From positions 1,716,501-1,780,500 of the forward strand of contig JAKVOA010000001.1 of assembly GCA_022483045.1 (NCBI GenBank): DNA of 64,000 bases, given 5' to 3'. The position numbers and the translations under genes were made by a program. This DNA is from Oscillospiraceae bacterium (GTDB lineage Bacteria; Bacillota; Clostridia; Oscillospirales; Acutalibacteraceae). Shown piece after piece: positions 17,658-26,912 of this stretch. The notes under the pieces are model-generated. The model did no database searches. It was not told the origin of the DNA and worked only from the letters and a program-made list of their open reading frames with translations. Positions within the stretch are counted from its first letter, which is position 1. Every line of letters starts with the position of its first letter.

Positions 17658-17857
17658 GAGGAATTCAAATCTTTTTCTGTTTCTGCGTAAAAAATCCTGC
17701 GCAAAAATGACATGCTACATGGAAACAGCAAAAAGGAAGACACTGAAAAGGCGTTCCGCTTGTTGTTTCCTTTCTGTTTGATTGCTTGCAGAATGTATTT
17801 GCAAAGCAGTATACGATGGCTTAGTGCAGAGCATTTTTCCACCGGAGTGTATTGCAA

Positions 17858-17888
17858 GAAAGGCCGGCAGTAAAACTGCCGGCCTTTC
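17858..17888. terminator. Terminator after alpha-galactosidase
   Basis: GAAAGGCCGGCAG-taaaa-CTGCCGGCCTTTC is a perfect 13-bp stem with a short loop. It lies 42 bases past the stop of the leftward galactosidase. Confidence 0.85.
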
Positions 17889-17929
17889 TATTTAGAATAT
17901 TAGAATGGAAAATTCTTGCTGAAATGTGC

Positions 17930-19240
17930 TTATTCGATGGTCTGCAGGCCGGTCAGCTGATACAAAGCCGCCCCGTGCGGCGGCAAAGCCGCCGAAACCG
18001 TATCCTTTATAGTACCCAAATCCCGGTGTGCCCACAAATCCCGCACATCTGCCTGCGCCAAAGAAATTTCGGACAAAGGAGACGAAACCTCCGCCGCTGT
18101 GTCACTCAGATTAAAGAGCGCCAGATAGCGGCTGGTGCCGGTGTCTTCTGTACTGGTCCACACCACGTGTTCTTCGTCCCGCGCCAGCTGACACACGTTC
18201 TCTGTATGCCCCAGCAGGTGCATTACTTCAGCATTTGTCAGCAAAGACAGCGTCCATTCGTCACAGTCCGGCAAATTGCCGCCCATCATCAGCGGCGAGC
18301 GGAAAATGCACCACAGCGTCATCATGGTTACCTGCTCTGCCCGGGTAAAGCGGGTCCTGCGGTCCTGATGAAAGCCGATGCCGATGCGCCCCAGCGGCAG
18401 CATGTCACAGTCCGGCCAGCAGCCGGCAGACACGTGTTTCTGCCACACTTCACAGCGCTCAAACATTGCTTTCAGCAGGTCCCAGTCGTCCCAAAAGTCA
18501 TCAGTAATACGCCACATGTTGGCGTTCTTTTCCAAGTGCCACGCTTTTTCAATCACCGCCGGCCCCGGCGAAAGGCTGAGCACCATCTGCCGCCCGCTGT
18601 TGTCTATGGCACGGCGGATCATTTCAATTTCTTTTTCTGCAGAGTACGGCTGAGTTGGATACATATTGGTGTTACAGATATCATCTACCTTGACATAGTC
18701 GACACCCCAGTCAGCATACAGCTGAAAAATAGAATTGTAATACGCCTGCGCGCCCGGGCGGTCCGCGTAAAGGCCATACATATCTCCATTCCAGCGGCTG
18801 ATGGAAAACGGATTGGCAACCTCATCGGCTGTACAGTTCCCGCCCAATACCGGCAGATGCGCATGAACTGCCTGCCGCGGAATGCCGCGCATAATATGGA
18901 TACCGAATTTCAGCCCCATAGCGTGTATTTTCCCCGCCAGCGGGGCAAAGCCCCTGCCGCCTGCAGAGGACGGAAAACGGTTGACCGCAGGAATCTGCCG
19001 GCCGTATTCATCCAGCGTTAAGTGGGCAAAGTTTCGGTATTCCCGGGGGCCTGTGCCGGCCTGTGGCTCTGACCACTGGATATCGCAGACAATATATTCC
19101 CACCCAAAGGGTTTTAAGTGTTGTGCCATATAGGCGGCGTTTTGCACAAGCAGGTCTTCTGTAGCAGTGGCAGCCCAGCAGTCCCAGCTGTTCCAGCCCA
19201 TGGGTGGTGTCATGGCCGCTTTATCTTTGTTTCTCAACAT
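17930..19240 (-). CDS. Alpha-galactosidase (GH27)
   Basis: 436 residues, no signal peptide, so cytoplasmic. The family opening TPPMGWNSWDCW is at residues 10-21. The nucleophile region is DYVKVDDIC, and the acid/base aspartate lies in WRITDDFWDDW. A beta-sandwich C-domain follows from about residue 330. GH27 enzymes release terminal alpha-galactose from raffinose-type oligosaccharides or galactomannan fragments. No transporter or regulator is attached, and it is transcribed alone, ending in its own terminator. Confidence 0.88.
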   Translation of the reverse strand: MLRNKDKAAMTPPMGWNSWDCWAATATEDLLVQNAAYMAQHLKPFGWEYIVCDIQWSEPQAGTGPREYRNFAHLTLDEYGRQIPAVNRFPSSAGGRGFAPLAGKIHAMGLKFGIHIMRGIPRQAVHAHLPVLGGNCTADEVANPFSISRWNGDMYGLYADRPGAQAYYNSIFQLYADWGVDYVKVDDICNTNMYPTQPYSAEKEIEMIRRAIDNSGRQMVLSLSPGPAVIEKAWHLEKNANMWRITDDFWDDWDLLKAMFERCEVWQKHVSAGCWPDCDMLPLGRIGIGFHQDRRTRFTRAEQVTMMTLWCIFRSPLMMGGNLPDCDEWTLSLLTNAEVMHLLGHTENVCQLARDEEHVVWTSTEDTGTSRYLALFNLSDTAAEVSSPLSEISLAQADVRDLWAHRDLGTIKDTVSAALPPHGAALYQLTGLQTIE

Positions 19241-19561
19241 TGTTTGTTCCTCCCGTTGTCTGCAGTCTTTTGTGTTTCGGGCCGTCAGTCCGTTGAAAAA
19301 GGCTGTATTTTCAGAATCAATTTTCTTGAAAATTTATTTATAAATCTATCTCAAATTTCACGATAAAGCAAGCAATTTGATGATTCTTTTCAATAAGTTC
19401 AAAAAGGCCCTGCAAACTCAAAAGAATCTGCAGGGCAAAAAAGTGTTTATGATTTTGCAGAAAAATTGCCATATCGGTGTAAATACATAACATACACCTG
19501 GCGGGGATGCCACACACCTGTAGACAGGAATATCCTATTTTCTTGGCACACGGCTTCGGAT
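19241..19561. other. Intergenic region with terminator
   Basis: No gene seen. It holds the upstream region of the galactosidase and a hairpin at 19405-19437 (GGCCCTGCA ... TGCAGGGC, flanked by AAAAA on the left and AAAAAA on the right) that should terminate the leftward esterase transcript. Confidence 0.6.
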
Positions 19562-20587
19562 TTATTCGTGAAAATACTGAATCATTTCCTGACTCCAGCC
19601 TGCAGCTGAAGTAGCAAAGGCCAAATTGCACCCATGCTCTCCAGCAGGGTACAGCTCAAATTGGTGCAAGACGCCGGCTGTCTCCAGCGCTTTGGCAAAC
19701 CGGACTGAATTAGAGGGCGGAACGCAGCTGTCATCCGCGCATGTCCAGAGGAATGTTTTCGGATAGTCCGGCGTAACAAGCCGCTCCACGCTCAGCTTAT
19801 ATTTTAATGTTTCGTCCCCATTGGTAAGGTTTTGAACGCTGTCTTCGTGGCATTCTTTGATGCAGCTGATAACCGGATACCCCAGACATATTTTATTGGG
19901 CCGCAGGGATACGGAAGTATCTTCAAATTGATGATACAGTGCACCCATGGAAGCACACAAATGCCCGCCTGCCGAAAATCCCATCAGCATTAAATTCTCC
20001 GGGTCTATTTCGTATTCTTCGGCATGGTTTCTGACATACCGAATTGCGAGGGCCAGGTCTTCCTGCGGTGCAGGGTAGGCATTCGGGGCAACGCGGTAGT
20101 TGAGCACAAAAGCGCCGTACCCCTTGGCTTCCATAAACTGAAGCACCGGGTTGCCTTCTCCGCTGAAGCACACTCTTTCGTATGCACCACCGGGGCATAT
20201 AATAACCGCCGGCCTTTTACTTTTCTTGTACAAAAACCTTTCCTGCCTAGGGGTTGGCGACAACAGAAAGACAGACTCTTTCTTTCCACCCGCACTCTTT
20301 GCGGGCGTCCAGTCACATCTTTCATTCCAAAGGGAAATGCAGCGTCTGGATTTATGGTCTAGGATATCAAGAATAACATCGACCGCCGCTAAGAGCTGAT
20401 CGATGACCGCCGAAAACGGCACACCCCAGCTGCACACAGCGTGCTGTTCAACATAAGCCAGCGGCAGATGGTACATTGCCTTTGGAATCATCTCTAAATT
20501 GTCTTCCTGAAAAAGGGTTTTCAGATAGTCCAGCATTTCCGGATATGCAAGGATATCGTTCATACAGTTGTATTTCGTAAATCTCAT
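19562..20587 (-). CDS. Alpha/beta hydrolase, acetyl-esterase type
   Basis: 341 residues from ATG 20587, which has GAGGAG ahead. The oxyanion region is VIICPGGAYERVC, the nucleophile elbow GFSAGGH, and the late acid and His lie in CADDSCVPP and YPAGEHGCN. The layout matches xylan/acetyl esterases of the BD-FAE/Axe type. There is no signal peptide, so it acts on sugar esters inside the cell. Its neighbour GH27 suggests plant polysaccharide use. An upstream in-frame extension to 20731 has no leader. Confidence 0.8.
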   Translation of the reverse strand: MRFTKYNCMNDILAYPEMLDYLKTLFQEDNLEMIPKAMYHLPLAYVEQHAVCSWGVPFSAVIDQLLAAVDVILDILDHKSRRCISLWNERCDWTPAKSAGGKKESVFLLSPTPRQERFLYKKSKRPAVIICPGGAYERVCFSGEGNPVLQFMEAKGYGAFVLNYRVAPNAYPAPQEDLALAIRYVRNHAEEYEIDPENLMLMGFSAGGHLCASMGALYHQFEDTSVSLRPNKICLGYPVISCIKECHEDSVQNLTNGDETLKYKLSVERLVTPDYPKTFLWTCADDSCVPPSNSVRFAKALETAGVLHQFELYPAGEHGCNLAFATSAAGWSQEMIQYFHE

Positions 20588-20931
20588 GGCTTGATTGCTC
20601 CTCTTGCCGCAGTTTAAATTTCGTTTGTATTCCATTGTACAGTACAAAACGTCAGGTGGCAAGTTGGAAAACATACAAAAAGCGCTCAAATTGCAGCACT
20701 GGCTCAGCATGCCGTTTCTTTGGGAGGGCACTTCCGTTAGAAATTTTTATAACACACGACAATTTGCTTGTTGCATAATAGTTGCATAATATAAGAATTA
20801 AAACAGGCACTGAAACCGCATTTCCAAGCAGTTTGAGAGCCTGTTTTGTATAAAAAATGACTAAAGCGGCATACACACTGACAACTAAACTTTTAAAATG
20901 CGAATTCTACTTGTTTCTTTTTCTGTACATT
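20588..20931. other. Intergenic region with terminator-like hairpin
   Basis: No gene seen. AAAACAGGC (20800-20808) pairs with GCCTGTTTT (20839-20847), with extra pairing inside the loop, followed by a short T/A run. It probably ends transcription between the esterase region and the deaminase remnant. Confidence 0.5.
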
Positions 20932-21490
20932 TTAAAATTTCAGATTTTTCTCTGCCGGTTTTGATTCCAACAATTTTTTCCCCTGCTTATAGGAATATAA
21001 TACCACTGCATGGTTATTAAGCGCCTCATAAAAATTGGGCGCATCTAAAATAATAAAGTTTGCCGGATTTCCCACTTTAATACCGTAAGACTCCCCCAAA
21101 TGCAGCGTTTTAGCTGCATTGTAGGAAATGAATCGATAAGAATCTAAAATATCCTGATACCCAAGCATGTGGCAGATGTACAAGCCCATAAATACAGCGT
21201 CCCGCATACCACCGTCACCCAGCGGATTCCATGGATCGCAAATGCTGTCACACCCAAAAGAAACATTGATTTTTTCCTGTGTCAGCTCTTTTACCCGGGT
21301 TACACTGCGCCGCTTCGGATAATTATCTGCTCGGCCGCCCAAGTGAACATTCACGCATGGATTTGCTACGATGTTGATATGTGACATTTTTAAAAGCCGC
21401 ATCATGTATCCATTGTTATACGAATGCATGGCTGTAGTATGACTGGCAGTAACACGGTCCCCTAATCCCGATTCATAAGCGCGCTGTATG
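20932..21490 (-). pseudogene. Cytosine deaminase C-terminal fragment
   Basis: About 190 residues matching the C-terminal half of CodA-type amidohydrolases: RVTASHTTAMHSYNNGYM, NPCVNVHLGGR, YPKRRSVTRVKELTQEKI, then FGCDSICDPWNPLGDGGM. The family is about 410 residues. The N-terminal half, with the HxH metal ligands, is absent; the sequence upstream of 21490 is AT-rich and noncoding. It cannot be catalytic and is a truncated relic, next to the boundary of the AT-rich insert. Confidence 0.8.
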
Positions 21491-21510
21491 GATACGCTGG
21501 TAATTTTCAT

Positions 21511-21974
21511 TTCCAGCTTTGTGCAGTATGCGGCGCTTGGCCGTCAAAGTGCAATTCGGTACATCTGTATGTTTTGCGGAGAATCCGGATTGCATTGATA
21601 AGCATGGAATGAAAAACTTGCAGATGCACTGGCTGCAAAAGAAAATTACGAACAAGACATACAGGAAATCCGCGTCACCAGAATAAATACATATAATTGG
21701 TAAAAAATAAATTACCAGCACTTATTGATTTAATATTAACATTTTATCAAAAAAATAATATAATTGTTTATACATATTAGGGAATAAAATTAATTATTTA
21801 CAATTACTATCATATAAAAATTTCCAATAATTTTCAATTTCTATAAATGTTTTATGAAAGGGGTGAGTCCTGTGCAGTAGCGAAAATGAGCTTGTTATCT
21901 CAAAGCGCAAATTGCATGTACAAAATTATACGTGTAAATCAAATTTACACATCTCAAATAATGGAGGATTTATC
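21511..21974. other. AT-rich leader of secreted-protein unit
   Basis: No gene seen. Base composition falls sharply to AT-rich from about 21700 to 21860, unlike the GC-balanced DNA on the left, which suggests acquired DNA. A long 5' leader seems likely. It contains the inverted repeat at 21932 and, just before the gene, TGGAGG as ribosome binding site. Confidence 0.5.
21932..21950 (+). promoter_or_regulatory. Inverted repeat GTGTAAAT-CAA-ATTTACAC
   Basis: A perfect 8-bp inverted repeat with a 3-base centre, 24 bases upstream of the secreted-protein start. It could be an operator or a 5' mRNA stem. No regulator gene is adjacent. Confidence 0.5.
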
Positions 21975-22397
21975 ATGAAAAAAAGTGCAAATAAAATAAT
22001 CGCATTATTAGGTGCTGGCGTATTTGCTGTTTCATGCGCTGCTGTTCCTACATTTGCGTATACAAAATGGACTGCATCCCTGCCGAGTTGGCAAAGACAA
22101 GTTGATTGTCAAACAGGAACAAAATCAACTACATATGCTGCAAATAAACAAGTCGATGTCAGTGTGTGGAAAACCGCAGGATATTCAGATCGTTGTACAT
22201 TTTTGGTAAGAGCATATTATGGTGGTCAGTATCGCAATGTAAGTGCCGAAAGAACGGTATATGCTTCAAACGGAACGGTTCCCCTGATGTTAACTGATTC
22301 GAATGCAACAAAGGGCGTTCAGCTTGTACTTGTGGGAAAGAATCCGAAGCTCAATACGTCCAACATATCTTGTGCAGGTACTGTTGATTTCCATTAA
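21975..22397 (+). CDS. Secreted 140-residue protein, unknown family
   Basis: The start is ATG 21975 behind TGGAGG. Residues 1-28 are a clear Sec signal peptide (MKKSANK, hydrophobic core, cleavage near TFAYT). The mature part, about 112 residues, is rich in Thr, Ser, Tyr and Val, alternates as in a beta-sandwich, and contains three Cys (DCQTG, RCTFL, ISCAG). No family is recognised. It is followed by a strong terminator and then five genes for an ABC system. The arrangement recalls secreted peptide loci with dedicated export or immunity transporters, but that is inference. Confidence 0.7.
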   Translation: MKKSANKIIALLGAGVFAVSCAAVPTFAYTKWTASLPSWQRQVDCQTGTKSTTYAANKQVDVSVWKTAGYSDRCTFLVRAYYGGQYRNVSAERTVYASNGTVPLMLTDSNATKGVQLVLVGKNPKLNTSNISCAGTVDFH

Positions 22398-22410
22398 GGC
22401 TGTGCACGGA

Positions 22411-22450
22411 CAAAATCCGGCCACGAGTTTCTGTGGGCCGGATTTTATTT
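22411..22450 (+). terminator. Strong hairpin after secreted-protein gene
   Basis: AAAATCCGGCC ... GGCCGGATTTT, with further pairing inside (CAC/GTG), followed by ATTTTATAAT. It separates the secreted-protein gene from the ABC genes by position. With partial read-through it would make the secreted product far more abundant than the transporter. Confidence 0.8.
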
Positions 22451-22529
22451 TATAATAAGGATTTTGAACCATTCATCTAATTTCATTATGGGTATTGGCG
22501 CGTAATTTTCAAAAGTATGGAGATGTGAA

Positions 22530-23369
22530 ATGCTAAAAAAATTACAGAAGACTAATCTCAAAGTTTTATTTAGAAACCGACGGTTTTACATTGTGCTGTG
22601 CGCGGTACTGGTCTATACTATGATTCCTGTGCTGGCGATGCTGGCAAAACTATACAAGACAGATGTGGGAACGCTCTCTGCTGCTTTTGTATATTTTGGT
22701 CAGGCACAGGTCAATGATTTGTACAGCTTCGACAGCTTCGGACTATTTTATTTGATTCTTTTTCCTTTCGCAGTTTCACTGGCTTATTCCGACTGTAATT
22801 TTGCAGAGAAACAATATGGAAGTGACTGTATTACAATTACAAGAGTAGGACGATTCAACTATTATACGGCACAATGGATAACGGTTTTTATCGCGGGTGC
22901 GTTAGTCATATGGATTCCCCTTGTAATTGAAAAATTAGTATTAATGACTGCGATTCCATTGGATTCTCTGAAAATCACACCCTTCTATCCATTGAATCCG
23001 TATACTGCTTTTTCTTATTTGTTGTATTGGAAACCATTATTCTACAACCATCCGTATGTTTACTTCTTTGTTTATGATTTGATAACGGCATTTTTTGGGG
23101 GGATTTTTGCGCTGCTCTCTTATGCACTTTCTATTCACACAAAAATGAACCGCTTTTTGATTTTAACCGTACCCGGTATTTGCTACATAGTTACTGGTAT
23201 TCTTCTTGGCAATTCATATCAAGTATATATGCCTTTCTGCTGGATTATACCGCCTTTTAGGGCAGCAGACACAAAGTTGAACTATCTCATATGCGGTGCA
23301 GTTGTACTTTTTCTCTTTGACTTAGCAGCGTTGCTTGGAAAAATTCATGTCAGGCGGGATGAATTATGA
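22530..23369 (+). CDS. ABC-2-like membrane protein 1
   Basis: 279 residues with six predicted membrane helices. A short basic N-terminus precedes helix 1 (IVLCAVLVYTMIPVLAML), and a large outside loop of about 45 residues follows. The gene overlaps its neighbour as ATGA at 23366. No specific family is recognised; topology and context suit an ABC-2 type permease. It heads a five-gene cotranscribed block. Confidence 0.7.
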   Translation: MLKKLQKTNLKVLFRNRRFYIVLCAVLVYTMIPVLAMLAKLYKTDVGTLSAAFVYFGQAQVNDLYSFDSFGLFYLILFPFAVSLAYSDCNFAEKQYGSDCITITRVGRFNYYTAQWITVFIAGALVIWIPLVIEKLVLMTAIPLDSLKITPFYPLNPYTAFSYLLYWKPLFYNHPYVYFFVYDLITAFFGGIFALLSYALSIHTKMNRFLILTVPGICYIVTGILLGNSYQVYMPFCWIIPPFRAADTKLNYLICGAVVLFLFDLAALLGKIHVRRDEL

Positions 23370-24109
23370 TACTTCGTACGCTTGTAAAAATCTATTATCG
23401 CAACCGGTCTGTTTGGGCTGTGTTGCTTGTACTGCTAGCATTTACGGCGCTGGGGATTTTTCGACCCAATATACTGGTTCAGTTTGGTTGGGAACAGAAC
23501 CCGAAGTTTTATATTGCCAACTATGCATCGTTTTTCTTTTGGTTCACTACCGCAGCACTTTGCTTCCCTCTGTTTTTAGTTTTGCTGCAGCCGCAGATTC
23601 ATTTTTTTGAGCAGGAAACTGTTTTTTTTAGATTGTCCTCGAAAAGAAGATGGTGGTTACTGCGGCTTGGTTGCGCGGCGGTAAGCGCCATACTATATGT
23701 TGTTCTGCTATATGTCTTGATGTTTGTCCGGGCAGCCGCCTTTGGGCAAATGGCTCATTATGCGCGAAATGCGTTGTTTTTTCTGCAGGCTTTTGTGTCG
23801 CAGTGTATAACTTACACCTTTCTGGCATTTGTGTATCTACTTTTTGCGCAGATATTTTCCAGCCGTATTCTGGGCTGTGTAATTAGCTACGGTCTAATCC
23901 TATATGATTATGTAATATTGATGGGCGGTCTTGACGGATTTGCCTCATCGGGAGTTTTACAGGCAATTTCTGTGAGGATGGAAACCAGCAGCTCCTATGG
24001 GATAAACTTAGTAAGAATCCTCATTTACATTGTTGCAGTCATCGTAATTGGTATGCTGCGCTGCCCCAAATACGACTGTCTTCCCAAAGAAAAGGGGGAG
24101 CAAAAATGA
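23366..24109 (+). CDS. ABC-2-like membrane protein 2
   Basis: 247 residues, six predicted helices. It begins MILRTLVKIYYRNRSVW, a basic amphipathic start like that of membrane protein 1. Overlaps of four bases on both sides (ATGA) show tight translational coupling. It resembles the neighbouring permeases in layout more than in sequence. A permease role is inferred. Confidence 0.7.
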   Translation: MILRTLVKIYYRNRSVWAVLLVLLAFTALGIFRPNILVQFGWEQNPKFYIANYASFFFWFTTAALCFPLFLVLLQPQIHFFEQETVFFRLSSKRRWWLLRLGCAAVSAILYVVLLYVLMFVRAAAFGQMAHYARNALFFLQAFVSQCITYTFLAFVYLLFAQIFSSRILGCVISYGLILYDYVILMGGLDGFASSGVLQAISVRMETSSSYGINLVRILIYIVAVIVIGMLRCPKYDCLPKEKGEQK

Positions 24110-24927
24110 GTTGGAAAAGGCTGATGTCACAAAGCTATCGTTACCTGATAACCGTTGTGGCCTTTCTTCTGCTACTTGTTCCTAATGTGGGACTTATCCG
24201 CCAGATGAACGGCAGCTTGGAGCTTTATTTTTTGGCGTGCTATGGCGGCATTTGTGATGTAACAGATATGCTGGGTTTTTTAAATATGCGGTGGATAATA
24301 CTCAATGTGGTGTCAGTTTATATGCTTTCCAACCTTTTTATGGAGGACTGCCGCATTAGCTATGTGTATGTTTTTACGCGTTCACAGAAAAAGTCGAGGT
24401 GGCTTTTTCGGCAGATGCTCCATTTGCTGGGAAGAACCTGCAGCACTTTTGGGCTGCTTTTCATTGTTACCTTGCTACTGGGTGTTTTTAATGGACTGAA
24501 ACCGCAAAACAGTATGCATATGGCAATTTTACTGTTGGTGCTGTATGTGCTCAATACAGGCACGGTATTCTTTTTCGCTTTCCTGCAAAATGCTTTTTCT
24601 CTCAAATCAGGAAGTGCGGCTGCATTTATCATCACTTTACTCTTTTATTTCGTTCCCGTTTTTATCGGCTGCGCACTTTACAAGGATGCTTCATCGCTGG
24701 TGCCCCTGTACATATTGCTGCCGGGTGCCAACCAAATGCTCCTGTGGCACACACTTCCGTTTACAATTTCCGGTCAGGAGACGTTTGGAATTGTGCCGGT
24801 TCCTAATGCAAGTGCGGGAGGCTGTATTTGCGCAATTATCCTGTGGTGTATTATTTGTTATTGGCTGTATCGCCAGTGGTTTTACAAGCAGGACATGATT
24901 TCATTGATGAAGGAGGAACAAGGATGA
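24106..24927 (+). CDS. ABC-2-like membrane protein 3
   Basis: 273 residues, six predicted helices, starting MSWKRLMSQSYRYLITVV. It overlaps the gene before it by four bases, and its stop overlaps the ATPase start as ATGA; the ribosome site GGAGG for the ATPase lies inside its last codons. Three different permease-like subunits for one ATPase is unusual. Confidence 0.7.
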   Translation: MSWKRLMSQSYRYLITVVAFLLLLVPNVGLIRQMNGSLELYFLACYGGICDVTDMLGFLNMRWIILNVVSVYMLSNLFMEDCRISYVYVFTRSQKKSRWLFRQMLHLLGRTCSTFGLLFIVTLLLGVFNGLKPQNSMHMAILLLVLYVLNTGTVFFFAFLQNAFSLKSGSAAAFIITLLFYFVPVFIGCALYKDASSLVPLYILLPGANQMLLWHTLPFTISGQETFGIVPVPNASAGGCICAIILWCIICYWLYRQWFYKQDMISLMKEEQG

Positions 24928-25574
24928 GCGTTACAGTAGAAGTAAAAAATTATACTAAAACAATTAAAGGACAAACCGTTCTTTCAAATGTGACTTTGCA
25001 GTTGGAAAGCGGTGTTTGCTATGGATTATATGGTCATAATGGGTGCGGAAAATCTATGCTTATGCGCGCGATTGCAGGACTAATCTGCCCTACAGAGGGC
25101 TGTGTGACTGCGTTTGGAAAGGATTTAAATAATTCCAATTCTTTCCCGGACAGTTTGGGACTGATTATTGAAAACGTTGGTTTCTGGCCTTATTTTACGG
25201 GACTGGAAAATCTTAAATTACTGGCTTCCATCAAAGGGGAAATTGGTGAGCCGGAGATTCGGGATGCCATTACACGCGTGGGACTTGATCCGGATGACCG
25301 GCGGGTCTATCACAAGTACTCTCTGGGTATGAAACAACGGCTGGCTATCGCGCAGGCGATTATGGAAAAGCCAAAATTAATTTTGTTGGACGAACCTACC
25401 AATGCATTGGATGAAGACGGCGTTGCATTGATTCGAAAAGTTGTGCAGGAAGAAACCGAACGTGGTGCAACCGTTTTAATTGCCAGTCATAATCGTGAAG
25501 ATTTAACCACTTTATGCAGCCAGTTCTTTAAGATGAATGCCGGGAAGGTGCAACCGGCAGAAGGTGTGGCATAA
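24924..25574 (+). CDS. ABC transporter ATP-binding protein
   Basis: 216 residues. Walker A GHNGCGKSM, Q-loop near IIENVGFWP, signature YSLGMKQRL, Walker B LILLDEPTNAL and H-loop ASHNRED are complete. It is close to the single-domain ATPases that serve ABC-2 and bacteriocin-immunity type exporters. ATG 24924 has GGAGG ahead; the open frame upstream overlaps the permease and is not used. It should power the three membrane proteins encoded just before it. Confidence 0.9.
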   Translation: MSVTVEVKNYTKTIKGQTVLSNVTLQLESGVCYGLYGHNGCGKSMLMRAIAGLICPTEGCVTAFGKDLNNSNSFPDSLGLIIENVGFWPYFTGLENLKLLASIKGEIGEPEIRDAITRVGLDPDDRRVYHKYSLGMKQRLAIAQAIMEKPKLILLDEPTNALDEDGVALIRKVVQEETERGATVLIASHNREDLTTLCSQFFKMNAGKVQPAEGVA

Positions 25575-25575
25575 T

Positions 25576-26247
25576 ATGAAAAATAAATGGTATCTACTTC
25601 CCCTTTCCTTTGTGCTCGCCTGTTTTATCTTTGCGGCAGTTGTTCGGGTGTCCTGCCCAAGTAACCTGTTGAACCACGCACAAACGTATACCTACAATGC
25701 GAACGCAGAGGATACAACGTCATTTTTAGAGGGAAAGGGTTTTCACACCGGTGCAGACCTTGTGTCAGGTTCTGATATTATTGTGCAGGGGAAATGGTCA
25801 GGCGAGCGAAAAGCAACCAATGACGCACTTTATACCCCTGTAAACGTGGAAAAAGTGAATAAAGGGAGTGCTTCGTTAGTAGGAAAAACAATTTTGGTTG
25901 TGCAGCAGATAAATATAATTGAAAATAATGAGCAAGCATTTTATTATGACGCAGCGCAAAATGCAATGATTCCATTGCAAAAAGATATCAAATATTTATT
26001 GCTGCTCAAGCATGTACCGTCAGATGCATCAAAAACTGTGGACTCTATGCAGTATTATCCTGTCAGTGAATCTGCATTTGGTATCTATCGATTATCTAAC
26101 AAAAAGCAACCACGTGTTTTAAAATCTACAGAAGAAATAATTCACTTTAACGAATTACAAGATTTTGACCTGTATACCTCAAAGCAAGCACAGCTAGACA
26201 AGTATTATAGATATAAGGCGGACGTTTTTGCAGCAATACATCAATAA
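25576..26247 (+). CDS. Membrane-anchored exported protein of ABC unit
   Basis: 223 residues. It has one N-terminal anchor (about 5-24) and an extracellular domain. The stretch SGSDIIVQGKWSG with PVNVEKVNKG and GKTILVVQQ resembles small exported beta-barrel domains seen in Firmicute surface proteins; I cannot name the family with certainty. The start is the ATG one base after the ATPase stop. It may act as the outside receptor, immunity or accessory subunit of the ABC unit. Confidence 0.65.
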   Translation: MKNKWYLLPLSFVLACFIFAAVVRVSCPSNLLNHAQTYTYNANAEDTTSFLEGKGFHTGADLVSGSDIIVQGKWSGERKATNDALYTPVNVEKVNKGSASLVGKTILVVQQINIIENNEQAFYYDAAQNAMIPLQKDIKYLLLLKHVPSDASKTVDSMQYYPVSESAFGIYRLSNKKQPRVLKSTEEIIHFNELQDFDLYTSKQAQLDKYYRYKADVFAAIHQ

Positions 26248-26442
26248 CGTTTAACAAATTAGTTATGATGTATAGTGTAACCTGAATTACTGGAGAATAG
26301 TATGTTTTGTTGTGTGGAAATTATTATCGGGACAAAACACTGAACCGATAAGTGCACCAGAAACCACGGACTTAAACACAACCGTTAAAAGACAATTATA
26401 GAATTTATCAATACACTAAATATTTACAGCACGTTAGAATTG

Positions 26443-26475
26443 CCTGTACTTTCACACCCCAAAGTACAGGTTATT
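26443..26475 (+). terminator. Hairpin downstream of ABC unit
   Basis: CCTGTACTTT-cacacccc-AAAGTACAGG is a perfect 10-bp stem followed by TTATTTTT. It lies 195 bases after the last gene of the ABC unit and ahead of the leftward DUF262 remnant. Confidence 0.65.
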
Positions 26476-26912
26476 TTTATATGCAAACGGCTGTTCCTGT
26501 TCCAATTCCGCACGTTGGATAGCTGTTTGCAGCTGCTTGTACGCCTGCTGCGCTTGTTCTGTTTCACGGGTAAAACTGACTGCTTTTCGCAACGAGGAAA
26601 GCGCGCGGATCGTACCAAATTCACAATTCAAATGGTAGAGCCTGAATTCTTCGTATACACGCCCTTGCTTTGGGATACGAGAAATTTTCATCGTCAAATA
26701 GTGACGGAAGAACGCATCCATAACGTACCCTGTGTTTCGTATATAAACAACTGCTCCATCGGTCTCCACAAATGTTCGTATACAAAAGTTTGCTCTGCTG
26801 GCGCCAATCCCATAAGAACATAATTTCGAATTAGATCCGACTCCGATAGCTCCTTGTCGGTGGAATTTAAACTTTCAAAAATTGCCTGTGCATCATCCAA
26901 TGCACGATCCAT
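26452..26912 (-). pseudogene. DUF262 (GmrSD-like) protein fragment
   Basis: The first frame gives AQAIFESLNSTDKELSESDL and IRNYVLMGLAPAEQTF, matching the conserved core of DUF262 proteins. It then shifts frame near 26730 to continue as MDAFFRHYLTMKISRIPKQG. Only a middle portion of the usual protein remains. DUF262 is the NTPase part of GmrSD-type modified-DNA restriction, so this is probably a defence-gene relic. It is joined directly to the recombinase remnant on its right. Confidence 0.75.

Noticed and set aside
17852..19021. A 389-codon rightward open frame
   Set aside because: Antisense to the GH27 galactosidase, whose catalytic motifs are intact.
26250..26440. Attachment site of the conjugative element
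   Set aside because: No direct repeat pair could be recognised, and the right end is not in the window.
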